Position numbers and translations under genes: made by a program
In this document: positions 33,597 through 42,091 of the stretch, in pieces
Numbering within the stretch: the stretch's first letter is position 1
How the letters are laid out: each line of letters opens with the position of its first letter
Source of the DNA: Caldimonas tepidiphila
GTDB taxonomy: Bacteria; Pseudomonadota; Gammaproteobacteria; Burkholderiales; Burkholderiaceae_C
Direction: 5' to 3'
Assembly: GCF_003569765.1 (NCBI RefSeq)
Contig: NZ_QXMG01000025.1
Span: forward strand, 1-64,000
Length of the DNA: 64,000 bases
The notes under the pieces: model-generated
Database searches by the model: none
Seen by the model: only the letters and a program-made list of their open reading frames with translations
What the model was told of the DNA's origin: nothing

Positions 33597-34464
33597 CTGG
33601 CGCGCATCCCGCGTGACGGCGAAAGGCACGGGCGAACTGGCTCGCATCGGCAAACCCGAGCTGTCGGGCGATTCTCTCGACCGGCATGTCCGTTGAAGCC
33701 AGCAACTCACGCGCGCGCTCGTGACGCAGCTTGTCGTAGTAACGGTAGGGCGAACAGCCCACACTGTTGCGGAACAGCCTGCTGAAGTGGAAAGGACTTA
33801 GTCCCGCCAGCGATGCCAGCCTTTCAATCGACAGTCCGTCCGCGGGCATGTCGTGAATTGCAGCCAACACACGCTGCAGCGTGCCTCGCTGAAGCTTGGG
33901 CGCGGTGCGAGCCTCGGCCGACTGACGCCCGTTGGAGCGCCGGGCCAACGCGTGCAGGATGGCGACGCGGCAACTGCTGCCCAGCAAAGGGCTCAGACCG
34001 ACAGAGATCGCCTCCTGCCACAGCCGCACCAGCAGCTCGTGCACCACCGGCTCCTCGAACCCGCGACTCGCAAGCTCCCACAGCCGCTCAGCGGGTCTCG
34101 CGAAGTGAAGATCGTCGAGCAGCGCATGGGCTTCCACCTGTGGAATAGCGAGGTAGACGCACTGGGATTCCCCATCGAGCCGCCACCGCGCATCCGCTTC
34201 TGCGGGAATCACATAGATAGCCGCCGGAGCCGGACAGAAGTGTTCGCGCCAGCCATAACCCAGATCGAACTCGACCGAGGTGGAGGCGATGTTCTGCTGC
34301 GCCACGATCACCAGGTCGGATGTCCGGCCACGCTCGAAGACGTGTGCAGGCGCACGTTGGCGCGCCAACGCCACGCCACCCATCGCTGAGGGACCCGGGG
34401 TTACCTCTCCAGGGATGCGTTCAGGCTGAACCAGGACATCTCGAAAACTGGGGCACTCAGTCAT
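33568..34464 (-). CDS. AraC-family transcriptional regulator
   Basis: 298 residues. The C-terminal 100 residues carry two helix-turn-helix units: LSIERLASLAGLSPFHFSRLF and MPVERIARQLGFADASQFARAFRRH, ending in the APGAYR motif. The N-terminal part is an unrecognised sensing domain (cupin-like in size). The ATG at 34464 (MTECPSFRD) gives the normal AraC length; an in-frame extension reaches 34614 but lacks homology. It may control the adjacent amidase or the OYE operon. No steroid dyad precedes it. Confidence 0.85.
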   Translation of the reverse strand: MTECPSFRDVLVQPERIPGEVTPGPSAMGGVALARQRAPAHVFERGRTSDLVIVAQQNIASTSVEFDLGYGWREHFCPAPAAIYVIPAEADARWRLDGESQCVYLAIPQVEAHALLDDLHFARPAERLWELASRGFEEPVVHELLVRLWQEAISVGLSPLLGSSCRVAILHALARRSNGRQSAEARTAPKLQRGTLQRVLAAIHDMPADGLSIERLASLAGLSPFHFSRLFRNSVGCSPYRYYDKLRHERARELLASTDMPVERIARQLGFADASQFARAFRRHAGCAPGAYRTQVSQ

Positions 34465-34976
34465 GCAGGTCTCGATGCGCAGCGATGAGTTGGCACTATA
34501 CGGCGCCGTGACGCCTCGCTGGGCAAGGACCGAAACGTCACTCACCGCCCCGATCCGGGATCTCGTTCGTGGCCAAATCGCACGCTCCGATCGACGAGAG
34601 ACCGGCGGGAGCAAGGCTCGGCGGCGCGTCGAGAGATCCGGGCTACTGGCAAGTGCGATCCAGAGCCCGCTTCCGCCGGGTCTTGCGCGACCGATTGGCG
34701 AGGCAAAGGTTTGCTTTCGGCCTGATAGTTCGATGTCCGCATCTGGCCGCTCGCCGACCTCCGTCCCGCGATGCTTGCCAGCAGGTGTTGCCCGGGCTGG
34801 TCGAGTTCGTCGCGGGCCGATTTCAAGGCGGTCATCGCCGGCTTACGGGCAACTATCTTGAATTATCTGGCGTCCGATAATTTATCGGGCCCAGGATAAA
34901 ACTCGATAGTGCCGAACTTCCGAGGCCCACGCATTTCATTGCGAGCCCGCACTCCTGACTCGGCCGCAGCCGCCGC
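34465..34976. other. intergenic region between araC-type gene and OYE operon end
   Basis: About 510 bp with no supported gene. Most of it is high-GC sequence with short unconvincing ORFs. A distinctly AT-rich stretch at about 34856-34912 contains the palindrome listed separately. It probably includes the araC-type promoter. Confidence 0.4.
34874..34888. promoter_or_regulatory. AT-rich perfect palindrome, possible operator
   Basis: CCGATAA-T-TTATCGG is a perfect 7-bp inverted repeat around a single T, in an AT-rich patch that stands out from its surroundings. A further TTATC at 34863-34867 precedes it in the same patch. It could be an operator for an unidentified regulator or a weak terminator after the OYE gene. 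Confidence 0.4.
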
Positions 34977-36032
34977 TCAGGCCGGCGCGTGGTCGGTGTA
35001 GCCGGCCGGCCCGGGCGTGTAGAGCGTCTTGCGGTCGAAGCGCTGCAGCGGCAGCCCTTCGCGCAGGCGCCGCACCAGGTCGGGGTTGGCGATGTAGTGG
35101 CGGGCAAAGGACACCGCTGCGCCCGCCTGCAGGGCCTGCTCCGCGTTCTCGGGGCCGAAGCCGTCGTTGACGATCAGCGGGCCGCCGAAGTGCTCGCGCG
35201 CCAGTGCGAAGGCGTCCAGCCCCGGCAGGGGCGAGCGCATCACGTGCAGGTAGGCGAGTCCGAGGGGCCGGACCTGCCGCATCAGCTCGGCATGCGTGGC
35301 AGCCGATTCCTCGTCGCTGGTGTCGTTGTAGGTGTTGCCGGGATTGAGCCGCAGCCCCACCCTGCCCGGCCCGATCGCATTGGCCATCGCTTGCAGGCAT
35401 TCGAGCGCGAAGCGCGCGCGCACCGCGGCGTCCCCCCCGTACTCGTCGCTGCGCCGGTTGGTGCCGGAGCAGAGGAACTGCATCGGCAGGTAGCCGCTGG
35501 TGCCGTGCAGCTCGACGCCGTCGAAGCCGGCCGCGCGCGCATTGAGCGCGGCCTGCGCATGCTCGCGCACCACCGCCCGGACCTCGTCAGTGGACAGGGC
35601 CCTCGGCACGTCGAAGGGCTGCATGCCGGCGCTGTCGGTGTGCACTTGCCCTGCGGCCTGCAGCGCCGAGGGCGCCACGGTCTCGACGCCGGGCGGCTTG
35701 ACATGGCGGCTGCCGATGCGCCCGGCATGCATGATCTGCAGCACGATCAGCCCGCCGGCCTCGTGCACCGCGTCGGTGACGCGGCGCCAGCCCGCGACAT
35801 GTGCCGCGGTCTGGATGCCGGGCTGGCGGCAGTAGGCTTGGCCCGTCGCGCTCGGCCAGGTGCCTTCGGCCACGATCAGCCCGGCGTCGGCGCGCTGGGC
35901 GTAGTGCTCGCGCATCAGGGCGCTCGGCGTGCCGTCGGGCTCGGCGCGGTTGCGCGTCATCGGCGCCATCACGATGCGGTTGGCCAGCTCCAGCTCGCCG
36001 AGCCGCACCGGCTCGAACAGGGTTCGGGTCAT
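34977..36032 (-). CDS. old yellow enzyme-type alkene reductase with altered active-site motif
   Basis: 351-residue FMN TIM barrel: NRIVMAPMTRNRA at the N-terminus, QIMHAGR, and the NDGFGPENAEQAL phosphate region. The substrate-binding pair is normally H-x-x-N or H-x-x-H; here residues 176-179 read HGTS, keeping H176 but having Ser at 179, with Y181 in GYL. AAAGGAG precedes the start. It is the last gene of the SDR-SDR-NTF2-OYE operon under dyad site 8. It may reduce an enone such as a steroid C=C bond; the Ser change makes the substrate uncertain. Confidence 0.85.
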   Translation of the reverse strand: MTRTLFEPVRLGELELANRIVMAPMTRNRAEPDGTPSALMREHYAQRADAGLIVAEGTWPSATGQAYCRQPGIQTAAHVAGWRRVTDAVHEAGGLIVLQIMHAGRIGSRHVKPPGVETVAPSALQAAGQVHTDSAGMQPFDVPRALSTDEVRAVVREHAQAALNARAAGFDGVELHGTSGYLPMQFLCSGTNRRSDEYGGDAAVRARFALECLQAMANAIGPGRVGLRLNPGNTYNDTSDEESAATHAELMRQVRPLGLAYLHVMRSPLPGLDAFALAREHFGGPLIVNDGFGPENAEQALQAGAAVSFARHYIANPDLVRRLREGLPLQRFDRKTLYTPGPAGYTDHAPA

Positions 36033-36048
36033 CGGCAGGCTCCTTTCT

Positions 36049-36672
36049 TCAGCGCACGCGCATCTTCGGCGCGGGCGTGCCGCGCCGCATGCCGCGCAGG
36101 AACTGCTCCAGCGGCGCCGGCGGCGCCACCTCGGGCAGTTCGTCCTTGTCGGGGCGGCGGGCCCAGAACTCGGCCCAGCTCGGGAACAGCTCGTGGAAGC
36201 TGCCCCGGTAGGGCTCGCGGCCGGGCCAGCGCATCTTCAGGTCGCCGATTGGCGGCTTGTTGAGGTCGCTCGCGTACCAGTAGCAGGGCAGCCGGCGCCG
36301 GAAGTACCAGCGCCCCTCGATGCGCTCGTAGTCGTCCCAGTACAGCATCTGCATGACCACCCACTCGGGCCCGCACTCGTGCTCGTTCTTCGAGTACACG
36401 ACGCCGCAGGCGTGGTCGCGGTCGATGAGCTCGATCAGGTGCTGGCCCAGGTGGTGCGAGGTGCCGGTGAACTGCTCGCGCAGCGTCTGGTCCTGCCAGG
36501 CCTTGAAGTGCGCGCGCCCCACCTTGTCGCGCCCGACGCGGATGTCCGGGGCGAAGAGGTTGACGTGCGCATCCATGTCGCGCATGTCCAGCGACAGCGC
36601 GTAGCGGGCCGCGAGCTGGCGGATCTCCTCGATCGACTCCAGGCGGTCGATCCGGTCCTCGAGGCTGCTCAT
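36049..36672 (-). CDS. SnoaL/NTF2-like protein
   Basis: 207 residues. The N-terminal 150 or so residues (EEIRQLAARYALSLDMRDMDAHVNLFAPD onward, truncated here) fit the NTF2-like SnoaL_4 pattern also seen in small subunits of aromatic dioxygenases and in steroid isomerases; the C-terminal 60 residues are proline- and arginine-rich and unassigned. It overlaps the upstream SDR stop by 4 bp and lies 16 bp before the OYE gene. Ketosteroid isomerase or dehydratase activity is possible by fold, but no catalytic residues can be claimed. Confidence 0.72.
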   Translation of the reverse strand: MSSLEDRIDRLESIEEIRQLAARYALSLDMRDMDAHVNLFAPDIRVGRDKVGRAHFKAWQDQTLREQFTGTSHHLGQHLIELIDRDHACGVVYSKNEHECGPEWVVMQMLYWDDYERIEGRWYFRRRLPCYWYASDLNKPPIGDLKMRWPGREPYRGSFHELFPSWAEFWARRPDKDELPEVAPPAPLEQFLRGMRRGTPAPKMRVR

Positions 36673-37430
36673 ACCGCCGTCACCAGCACCGCCGAGCGGC
36701 CGCCGTCCACCGGCAGCACCGCGCCGGTGACGTAGGAGGCGTCGTCGCCCGCGAGGAAGGCGATGGCCGCCGCCAACTCCTGCGGCTGGCCGACGCGCCC
36801 CATCGGGATCAGCTTCTCGGTGTTCCTGCGGCTCGCCTCGTCAGCCAGCATGCCGGCCGTGGCGGGCGTCTCGACGACGGCCGGCACCACCACGTTGACG
36901 CGGATGCCCGCCGCCGCCCCCTCGGCCGCCGCGGCGCGCGAGAAGTTAATGATCGCCGCCTTGGCCGCCGAGTAGCCGGCCATCCAGGGCATGCCCAGCG
37001 TGCCGCAGATCGACGAGACGTTGACGATCGCGCCGCCGCGGCCCTGCATCAGCCGCATCGCCGTGCGCGTGCCCCAGAAGCTGCCGTCCACCGAGGTGCC
37101 GAAGTTGGCCTGCCAGTCGGCGGTGCTGGATTCGGCGATCGAGCCCCAGGTGTAGGCCATCGCGTTGTTCACGAGGATGTCGAGCCGCCCGTGGCGCGCT
37201 GCCGTGTCCTCGATGGCGCCGACGATCTGCGCCTCGACGCTCACGTCGGCCTGCACCGCCTCGGCCCGCCCGCCGGCGGCGCGGATCTCCGCGGCCACCT
37301 GCTCCAGCGGCTCCAGGCGCCGGCCGCAGATCACGACGATCGCGCCCTCGGCCGCCAGGCGCTGCGCCGTGGCCGCGCCGATGCCGCTGCTGCCTCCGGT
37401 GACGAAGGCCACCTTGCCTTGCAACTTCAT
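36669..37430 (-). CDS. SDR family oxidoreductase
   Basis: 253-residue classical SDR. TGGSSGIG cofactor motif, VNNAMAYTWG in place of NNAG, catalytic Ser in NVSSICG and Tyr/Lys in YSAAKAAI, ending in YVTGAVLPVDGG. The start at 37430 (MKLQGKVAFVTGG) is fixed by homology; the longer in-frame extension is not supported. It is 10 bp downstream of another SDR gene. Probably acts on a hydroxyl or keto group of a steroid intermediate; position unknown. Confidence 0.85.
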   Translation of the reverse strand: MKLQGKVAFVTGGSSGIGAATAQRLAAEGAIVVICGRRLEPLEQVAAEIRAAGGRAEAVQADVSVEAQIVGAIEDTAARHGRLDILVNNAMAYTWGSIAESSTADWQANFGTSVDGSFWGTRTAMRLMQGRGGAIVNVSSICGTLGMPWMAGYSAAKAAIINFSRAAAAEGAAAGIRVNVVVPAVVETPATAGMLADEASRRNTEKLIPMGRVGQPQELAAAIAFLAGDDASYVTGAVLPVDGGRSAVLVTAV

Positions 37431-37440
37431 GTCCGGCTCC

Positions 37441-38172
37441 TCAGAGGAAGGCGCTGCCGCCGTTGACCGCCAGGTTCTGGCCGGTGACGAAACCACTGTC
37501 CTCGCTGGCGAGGAACAGCGCCGCATTCGCGATGTCCTCGGGCTCGGCCATGCGGCCCATCGGCACGCCCTTGACGATGGCGTCCGCCCACTCCTTGGGG
37601 ATGCCCTGCATCATCGGCGTGTTGGTCGGCCCAGGCACCAGCGTGTTGACGCGGATGCCCTGCGGCGCGAGCTCGCGCGCCATGCTGCGCGTCAGGCCCA
37701 TCAACGCGGCCTTGGAGGCGCAGTAGTGCGCCGGCCCCTCGCCGCTGACGGCCGCCGTGCTCGCGACGTTGATGATCGCGCCGGCGTTGCCGACGCCGCG
37801 CATCGCCCGCACCGCCTCGCGCGCGCAGTGGAAGGCGCCCGTGAGGTTGACGCCGATGACGCGCGCCCAGGTCTCGTCGGGAATGTCCGCGAAGGCATCC
37901 ACCGAGCCGACGCCGGCGTTGTTGACGAGGACGTCGATGCGGCCCCAGCGCGCCAGCACCTCCTTGAAGCCGTCCCGGACCGCTGCGCTGTCGGCCACGT
38001 TGAAGGCCAGCGCCATGCCGTCGGCACAACCTTCGAGCGTCTGCCGGGCCGCGTCGAGCCCGAGGTCGACCGCGACGACCGAGGCCCCTTCCTGCGCGAA
38101 GCGGCGCGCGATGGCCCGCCCCATGCCCTGCCCTGCGCCGGTCACCAGCGCTACCTTGCCCTTCAGTCTCAT
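37441..38172 (-). CDS. SDR family oxidoreductase
   Basis: 243-residue SDR with TGAGQGMG, NNAGVGSVD, catalytic Ser in NVASTAAV, YCASKAAL, and a FVTGQNLAVNGG C-terminal motif. First gene of a four-gene operon, 69 bp below dyad site 8. AGGAGC-type ribosome-binding site precedes the ATG at 38172. It resembles both FabG-like and hydroxysteroid dehydrogenases, and no side can be chosen from sequence alone. Confidence 0.85.
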   Translation of the reverse strand: MRLKGKVALVTGAGQGMGRAIARRFAQEGASVVAVDLGLDAARQTLEGCADGMALAFNVADSAAVRDGFKEVLARWGRIDVLVNNAGVGSVDAFADIPDETWARVIGVNLTGAFHCAREAVRAMRGVGNAGAIINVASTAAVSGEGPAHYCASKAALMGLTRSMARELAPQGIRVNTLVPGPTNTPMMQGIPKEWADAIVKGVPMGRMAEPEDIANAALFLASEDSGFVTGQNLAVNGGSAFL

Positions 38173-38241
38173 CCTTTGCTCCTCTTGCCTCGTGATGGGT
38201 ATGGATTCGAGACCCAGCTTAGGCAGGGCGGGACGGCGGGC

Positions 38242-38261
38242 CATCGTCCGAGGGGACTAGG
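38242..38261 (-). promoter_or_regulatory. steroid-regulon dyad site 8 (SDR-SDR-NTF2-OYE operon promoter)
   Basis: CATCGTCC-GAGG-GGACTAGG. Perfect proximal arm for the minus strand, GGACTA-type distal arm. A TAAGCT -10 candidate (38216-38221) lies 20 bp away and the first SDR starts at 38172. Confidence 0.65.
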
Positions 38262-38646
38262 GTGTTCCGGGAAGGTTCATGCGAGACGGAGGGAGGACTT
38301 TCGGGACTGCAACCAAGGACGAGTCAGGACGCGACGGGTCTGGCACCTCCGGCGCCGGCCTCGTGTACGGCATCGCTCAAGCAGCCGCGGGCATACTGAG
38401 CCGTATCTCTGAAGGTACATACAGCCAGGAGCGGGCGCTCAGAACGCCAAGTCGTATGGCCGCTCAAGACTGATGGTGGCCGTTCAACTTGTCGAACTGG
38501 TCACTCCCAAGTCGCCTTTTTTGTCAGACAATGACGGCCAGTAATGTGCACGGCAATTTCGTGTAAGGAAAAACCGGCTTTCGGTCAAATGAGTCCCAGA
38601 TGAGATGCATGCTGCAATAGCCTAGTTCAACAAGAGTCTACTTTTC
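38262..38646. other. intergenic region, left edge of lower-GC islet
   Basis: About 385 bp with no supported gene. Base composition drops visibly from about 38.28 kb onward compared with the steroid operons, which suggests that foreign DNA begins here. It probably contains the promoter of the orphan gene starting at 38647. Confidence 0.4.
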
Positions 38647-39646
38647 ATGAACATTACCGCAACCGTGCTCCGGCTTTTTGCTTCTATTGCGGGGGCCTTG
38701 GTACCCAAGGGCAAACAACTCTATTCGGAACGTTCTGCCGGAAAAGCCCCGGACGCCACCCCAGTCGATTACGCTGAGGAAATACTCGACGAGGCCCTGA
38801 GCAGATTGGGCGCCGTCGATCTAGATCACCCATGGTGGAAGCGCGCGCTGGTGGAGTTGGGCGCAGCCGCAGTTCGACCAGACTGGTTCAAGAAGCCGCA
38901 CGTTCAGGAATGGCTTTCGCAAACAGATACCCAGCGTCTTCTCAAGGTGGTTGCTAAGGGCTCTGTTGCAACAGAGCCCCCGCTTCCTCGACCCGATTTT
39001 GGGGATCGAGGGCGAAAATTGCTGGGCTCTCTTATCTCCATTTGCGAGCACCTACGTTTGCGCCTACGTGTACGATGCGGCGATCGTTCCAGCCGACGCA
39101 GTCACGACGCTTGACCTCTGTCTTGGGCGCCTTCTCCAAGACTCCGCCTTCAAGCGTAACGCCTACCGCAGCGGAAAGTTCTCTGGCTTCGATCAGCCCC
39201 AGCTTGTTCGCACGTTGATGTTTGTCTCAGTCGAACGCGCTAACTTAGCCGCTCGCTATGTCAATGGCGATTGGTCCGAAATCGGCCGCATACTTCCCCT
39301 GGTCGATCGTTTTGTTCGCGCCGGCGGATGGGCTTCTTCCGTAATGGACCCGTTCTTGACGCTCTGTGAACGAGCTAGGGCCAGCTACCCGGCCGAAGCC
39401 TTCGCGGACCAGGTGCTCGCGATTATCGGCAACGGATCCGACAGCTTGAAGGGTTGGCATGGAACGTTCATTCCGGCGCGTATCGCGGAACTCGTGCAGC
39501 ACTTCACACATCGTGATGCGCCGATGAAGTTGGCTTTGGCCCAGAAATTCCTGCGGATCCTTGACATGCTGGTCGACATGGGCGACCGGCGAAGTGCGGC
39601 ACTTCAGCTTGGTGAGACGTTCCGGGAGATTCGCTTGCCTTCCTAG
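38647..39646 (+). pseudogene. orphan gene of unknown function, apparently frameshifted
   Basis: Two overlapping frames (38647-39114 and an open frame from before 38951 to 39646) join into one 332-residue reading frame if one C is removed from the run of five C at 38977-38981. I do not recognise the product. The first part is helical with PWWKRALVELGAAAV; the second contains LLSPFASTYVCAYVYDAAIVPADAV and a long helical tail. GC and codon use are clearly lower than in the neighbouring genes, pointing to recent acquisition. The frameshift may be a true mutation or a homopolymer sequencing error. Confidence 0.5.
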
Positions 39647-39817
39647 CCAGAGATACCTGTCCCAAATGACTTCACCTGATTGATTCGTGGTCATGGCGAT
39701 CCAGAATGCAGCCGTTGGCCAGTACCCGCTTTCGCTATAGAACGGGCATTGGTAGGTTCAAGCTGATGGACTGCATTGGGTCGTGACCAAACCGCGAAGG
39801 ACAGGGTCCATGCTGAG

Positions 39818-41085
39818 GAGAACTTCGATAAACCGGTTTTCGAGCGAGACGGGACTCAGCAGCGCGCTGGCAGACGCAGCAGCGAGGCGCGCAGGGGCAA
39901 GCGAGGCGGCAGCGGCCGGACGGACATGAGCAAGAGGCGGGTGACGCGAGCGCCGTACCGGCTGCTGCAGGCCGAGCGGCGACTCAGAAGGCCACTACGT
40001 TGTCCTTCAACCACGCCAGACGCTTGAGGTTGTAGACGGCGCACTTGACCGCAATGGCGAGTTCGTTGCGAGCCAGGCCGATGGCGCGCACCGTCTTGCC
40101 TCCCAGCTGCTGCAGCCCGGCGAAGACGTGCTCGACGCGTGAGCGGCGCCGGTTGATGGCCTTGTTTCTCGCCTCGGCGCGCTGGTCGAGCTTCTCGCCC
40201 GCTGGTGCTCGTCGTGCGATGCCGTCCTTGCAGCCGTGCTCGGCCAGCAACTCCCTGCTGGCTCGGCGGTCGTAGCCACGGTCGGCGTACAGTCGCGCGG
40301 CGGTGTTGCAGGCATCGATGACCTCCGGGAGGGTATTGCCGTCGCCCAAGTTGGCCGGCGTGACCTTGTAGCGCCGGATGAGCTTGTAACGCGCGTCGAC
40401 GTGGGCATGCAGCTTGTAGCCGTAAAAGCTCTTGCCGTGCTTCTTCGTCCAGCGCGCCTCGCAGTCCTTGTGGCTCGACTTCTTCGCGCCCCACTCCCGC
40501 GGCACCGCGCCCTGCTGGACGAGTGTTCTCTCTTCCTTGTCCAGGTGCTGGATGGGCGCACGCACGATGGTGGCGTCCACGATCTGCCCGCCCCGCGGGA
40601 TGTAGCCCTGCGCCTGCAACTGCTGCTGCACCGCGTCGAAGATTGCCCGCGCGCCGAGCCCGCCCTGCACGAGCCGCTGCTTGAACAGCCAGACAGTGCG
40701 CGCGTCCGGGATGCGCAGCTCGTCGGCCAGGCCGCAGAAGCGCTGGAAGCTGCGCCGGTCCAGCAACTGGTGCTCGGCCTGCTCGTCCGACAGGTTGTAG
40801 AGCGCCTGCAGAAACAGCACCTTGACCATCACGACCGTCGGATACGGAGGCCGCCCGCCCTTGCTGCGATAGGGCCTGGGGCAGGCCGCATCCACCGCAG
40901 CCGCCACCTGCTCGAAATCCACCAGCTCGCCCATGCGCTCCAGGCTATCGGTGTACTGCCGCAGCTTCACGTCCCTGTGGTGCTGCACGAACATGTCGCC
41001 CTGCGGCGCCGACGCCTGCTCGGTCTTGGTCTTCTTGCTGCTCATCCCCGCATCATGCCGCAGGGGGCGGTTTCTAGAAGCTCCC
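39818..41085 (-). mobile_element. IS5-family insertion sequence, about 1.27 kb
   Basis: Imperfect 18-bp terminal inverted repeats (14 of 18 match): left end 39818-39835, containing CTTCGATAAACCG, and right end 41068-41085, which reads CTTCTAGAAACCG inward. Both ends are flanked by TGAG (39814-39817 and 41086-41089), a plausible 4-bp target duplication. One transposase gene fills most of it. It lies in the lower-GC islet at the distal end of the tesA2 operon. Confidence 0.75.
39984..41045 (-). CDS. IS5-family transposase
   Basis: 353-residue DDE transposase, intact. FEQVAAAVDAAC and KGGRPPYPTVVMVKVLFLQ are typical of the N-terminal region; the catalytic acids are expected in IVDATIV, in YADRGYD and in the RSRVEHVFAGLQ helix at the C-terminus. 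It is not interrupted, so the element could still be mobile. No role in steroid metabolism is expected; its interest is positional. Confidence 0.92.
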   Translation of the reverse strand: MSSKKTKTEQASAPQGDMFVQHHRDVKLRQYTDSLERMGELVDFEQVAAAVDAACPRPYRSKGGRPPYPTVVMVKVLFLQALYNLSDEQAEHQLLDRRSFQRFCGLADELRIPDARTVWLFKQRLVQGGLGARAIFDAVQQQLQAQGYIPRGGQIVDATIVRAPIQHLDKEERTLVQQGAVPREWGAKKSSHKDCEARWTKKHGKSFYGYKLHAHVDARYKLIRRYKVTPANLGDGNTLPEVIDACNTAARLYADRGYDRRASRELLAEHGCKDGIARRAPAGEKLDQRAEARNKAINRRRSRVEHVFAGLQQLGGKTVRAIGLARNELAIAVKCAVYNLKRLAWLKDNVVAF

Positions 41086-41102
41086 TGAGGGGTATGACCA
41101 GA

Positions 41103-41201
41103 TTAAGCATTACGACGCGGCGAAGCGGCCCACTGGAGCGAGGCGGCGCGCAGCCGCGGCACCGAGCCGGACTGGAAGCCGTCGAGCCGCGTTTCCGTCA
41201 T
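41103..41201 (-). pseudogene. short 5' gene fragment at the end of the tesA2 operon
   Basis: A 32-codon frame (MTETRLDGFQSGSVPRL...) starts at 41201, or at a GTG at 41204, 66 bp downstream of the SDR stop. Nearly every codon ends in G or C up to about 41110, the local signature of real genes; then the sequence changes to lower GC, a stop follows at 41103, and the IS copy begins 14 bp further. It looks like the beginning of an operon gene cut off by the islet. Family not recognised. Confidence 0.45.
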
Positions 41202-41267
41202 CACCGGCGTGCGGCATCCTGAAGGCGTGCCGCGCGCCGCGCTCCTCGCACAGTGCGGGGAGCCCTC

Positions 41268-42077
41268 CTAGGAAGCCCGCAGCTCCGGCACCCAGGGCAC
41301 TCCGTTGATGTGGCTGCCGCCGTCGACGAACAGCGTGTTGCCCGTGAGGTAGCGGGACTCCTCGCTCGCGAGGAACAGCACCACGGCGCCGATGTCCTCC
41401 TCGGGATCGCCCATGCGGCCCATCGGGTTGAGCTTGAGCATCGCGGCGGCGCTTTCCGGCCGGGCCGCCGCGAAGCTGCGGTAGGCCTCGGTGGCGGCGC
41501 CGGGGCAGACGGCGTTGCAGCAGATGCCCCAGGGCGCCCATTCCCGGGCGGCGGTGCGCGTGAGGGTGCGCAGCGCCTCCTTGGCCATGTTGTATTCCAG
41601 CGTCCAGGGATGGGCGTTGACGCCGTTGAGCGAGCACATGTTCACCACCCGGCCCCAGCGCTGCGCGCGCATGGCCGGGAACGCCGCCTGCATCGCCCAC
41701 AGCGCCGCCTGCGCGCCGATGCGGAAGGCATGCTCGACGTCGGCGTCGCCGCGCTCCTCCACCGGCCCGAGGCCGCCGGCGCCCGGGCGCCGGCCCCAGG
41801 CGTTGTTGACCAGCACGTGCACCGTGCCCCAGCGCGCCAGCGCCGCCTGCACCATCGCCTCCACCTCGGCGCGAAGCGTCACGTCGGCGTGCACGAACTC
41901 GACCTCGGTGCCGAAGTCACGCCGGATCTGCCCGGCGCAGTCCTGCCCGGCCCCGGCATCGCGGTCGGCGAGCAGCAGCCTCATGCCCTCGCGGGCCAGG
42001 CGCCGCGCCACGCCGCGGCCGATGCCCATGCCGGCCCCCGTCACGAGGGCGACCTTCCCGCCCGTCCCTGCCGCCAC
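41268..42077 (-). CDS. SDR family oxidoreductase
   Basis: 269-residue SDR. TGAGMGIG cofactor motif, NNAWGRRP (Trp instead of Gly after NNA), catalytic Ser in NMCSLNG, Tyr/Lys in YNMAKEAL and a YLTGNTLFVDGG C-terminal motif. It is the last complete gene of the tesA2 operon, 14 bp after the acyl-CoA ligase. The changes around the NNAG motif and the GGLGPVEERGDADVEH insertion suggest an unusual substrate. Function otherwise unassigned. Confidence 0.83.
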   Translation of the reverse strand: MAAGTGGKVALVTGAGMGIGRGVARRLAREGMRLLLADRDAGAGQDCAGQIRRDFGTEVEFVHADVTLRAEVEAMVQAALARWGTVHVLVNNAWGRRPGAGGLGPVEERGDADVEHAFRIGAQAALWAMQAAFPAMRAQRWGRVVNMCSLNGVNAHPWTLEYNMAKEALRTLTRTAAREWAPWGICCNAVCPGAATEAYRSFAAARPESAAAMLKLNPMGRMGDPEEDIGAVVLFLASEESRYLTGNTLFVDGGSHINGVPWVPELRAS

Positions 42078-42091
42078 GGCCCGCTCCGTCC

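Noticed and set aside
39984-41045. IS transposase as part of a defence or programmable system
   Set aside because: It is an ordinary intact IS5-type DDE transposase with terminal repeats and a short target duplication; no guide RNA-like or accessory gene is linked to it.
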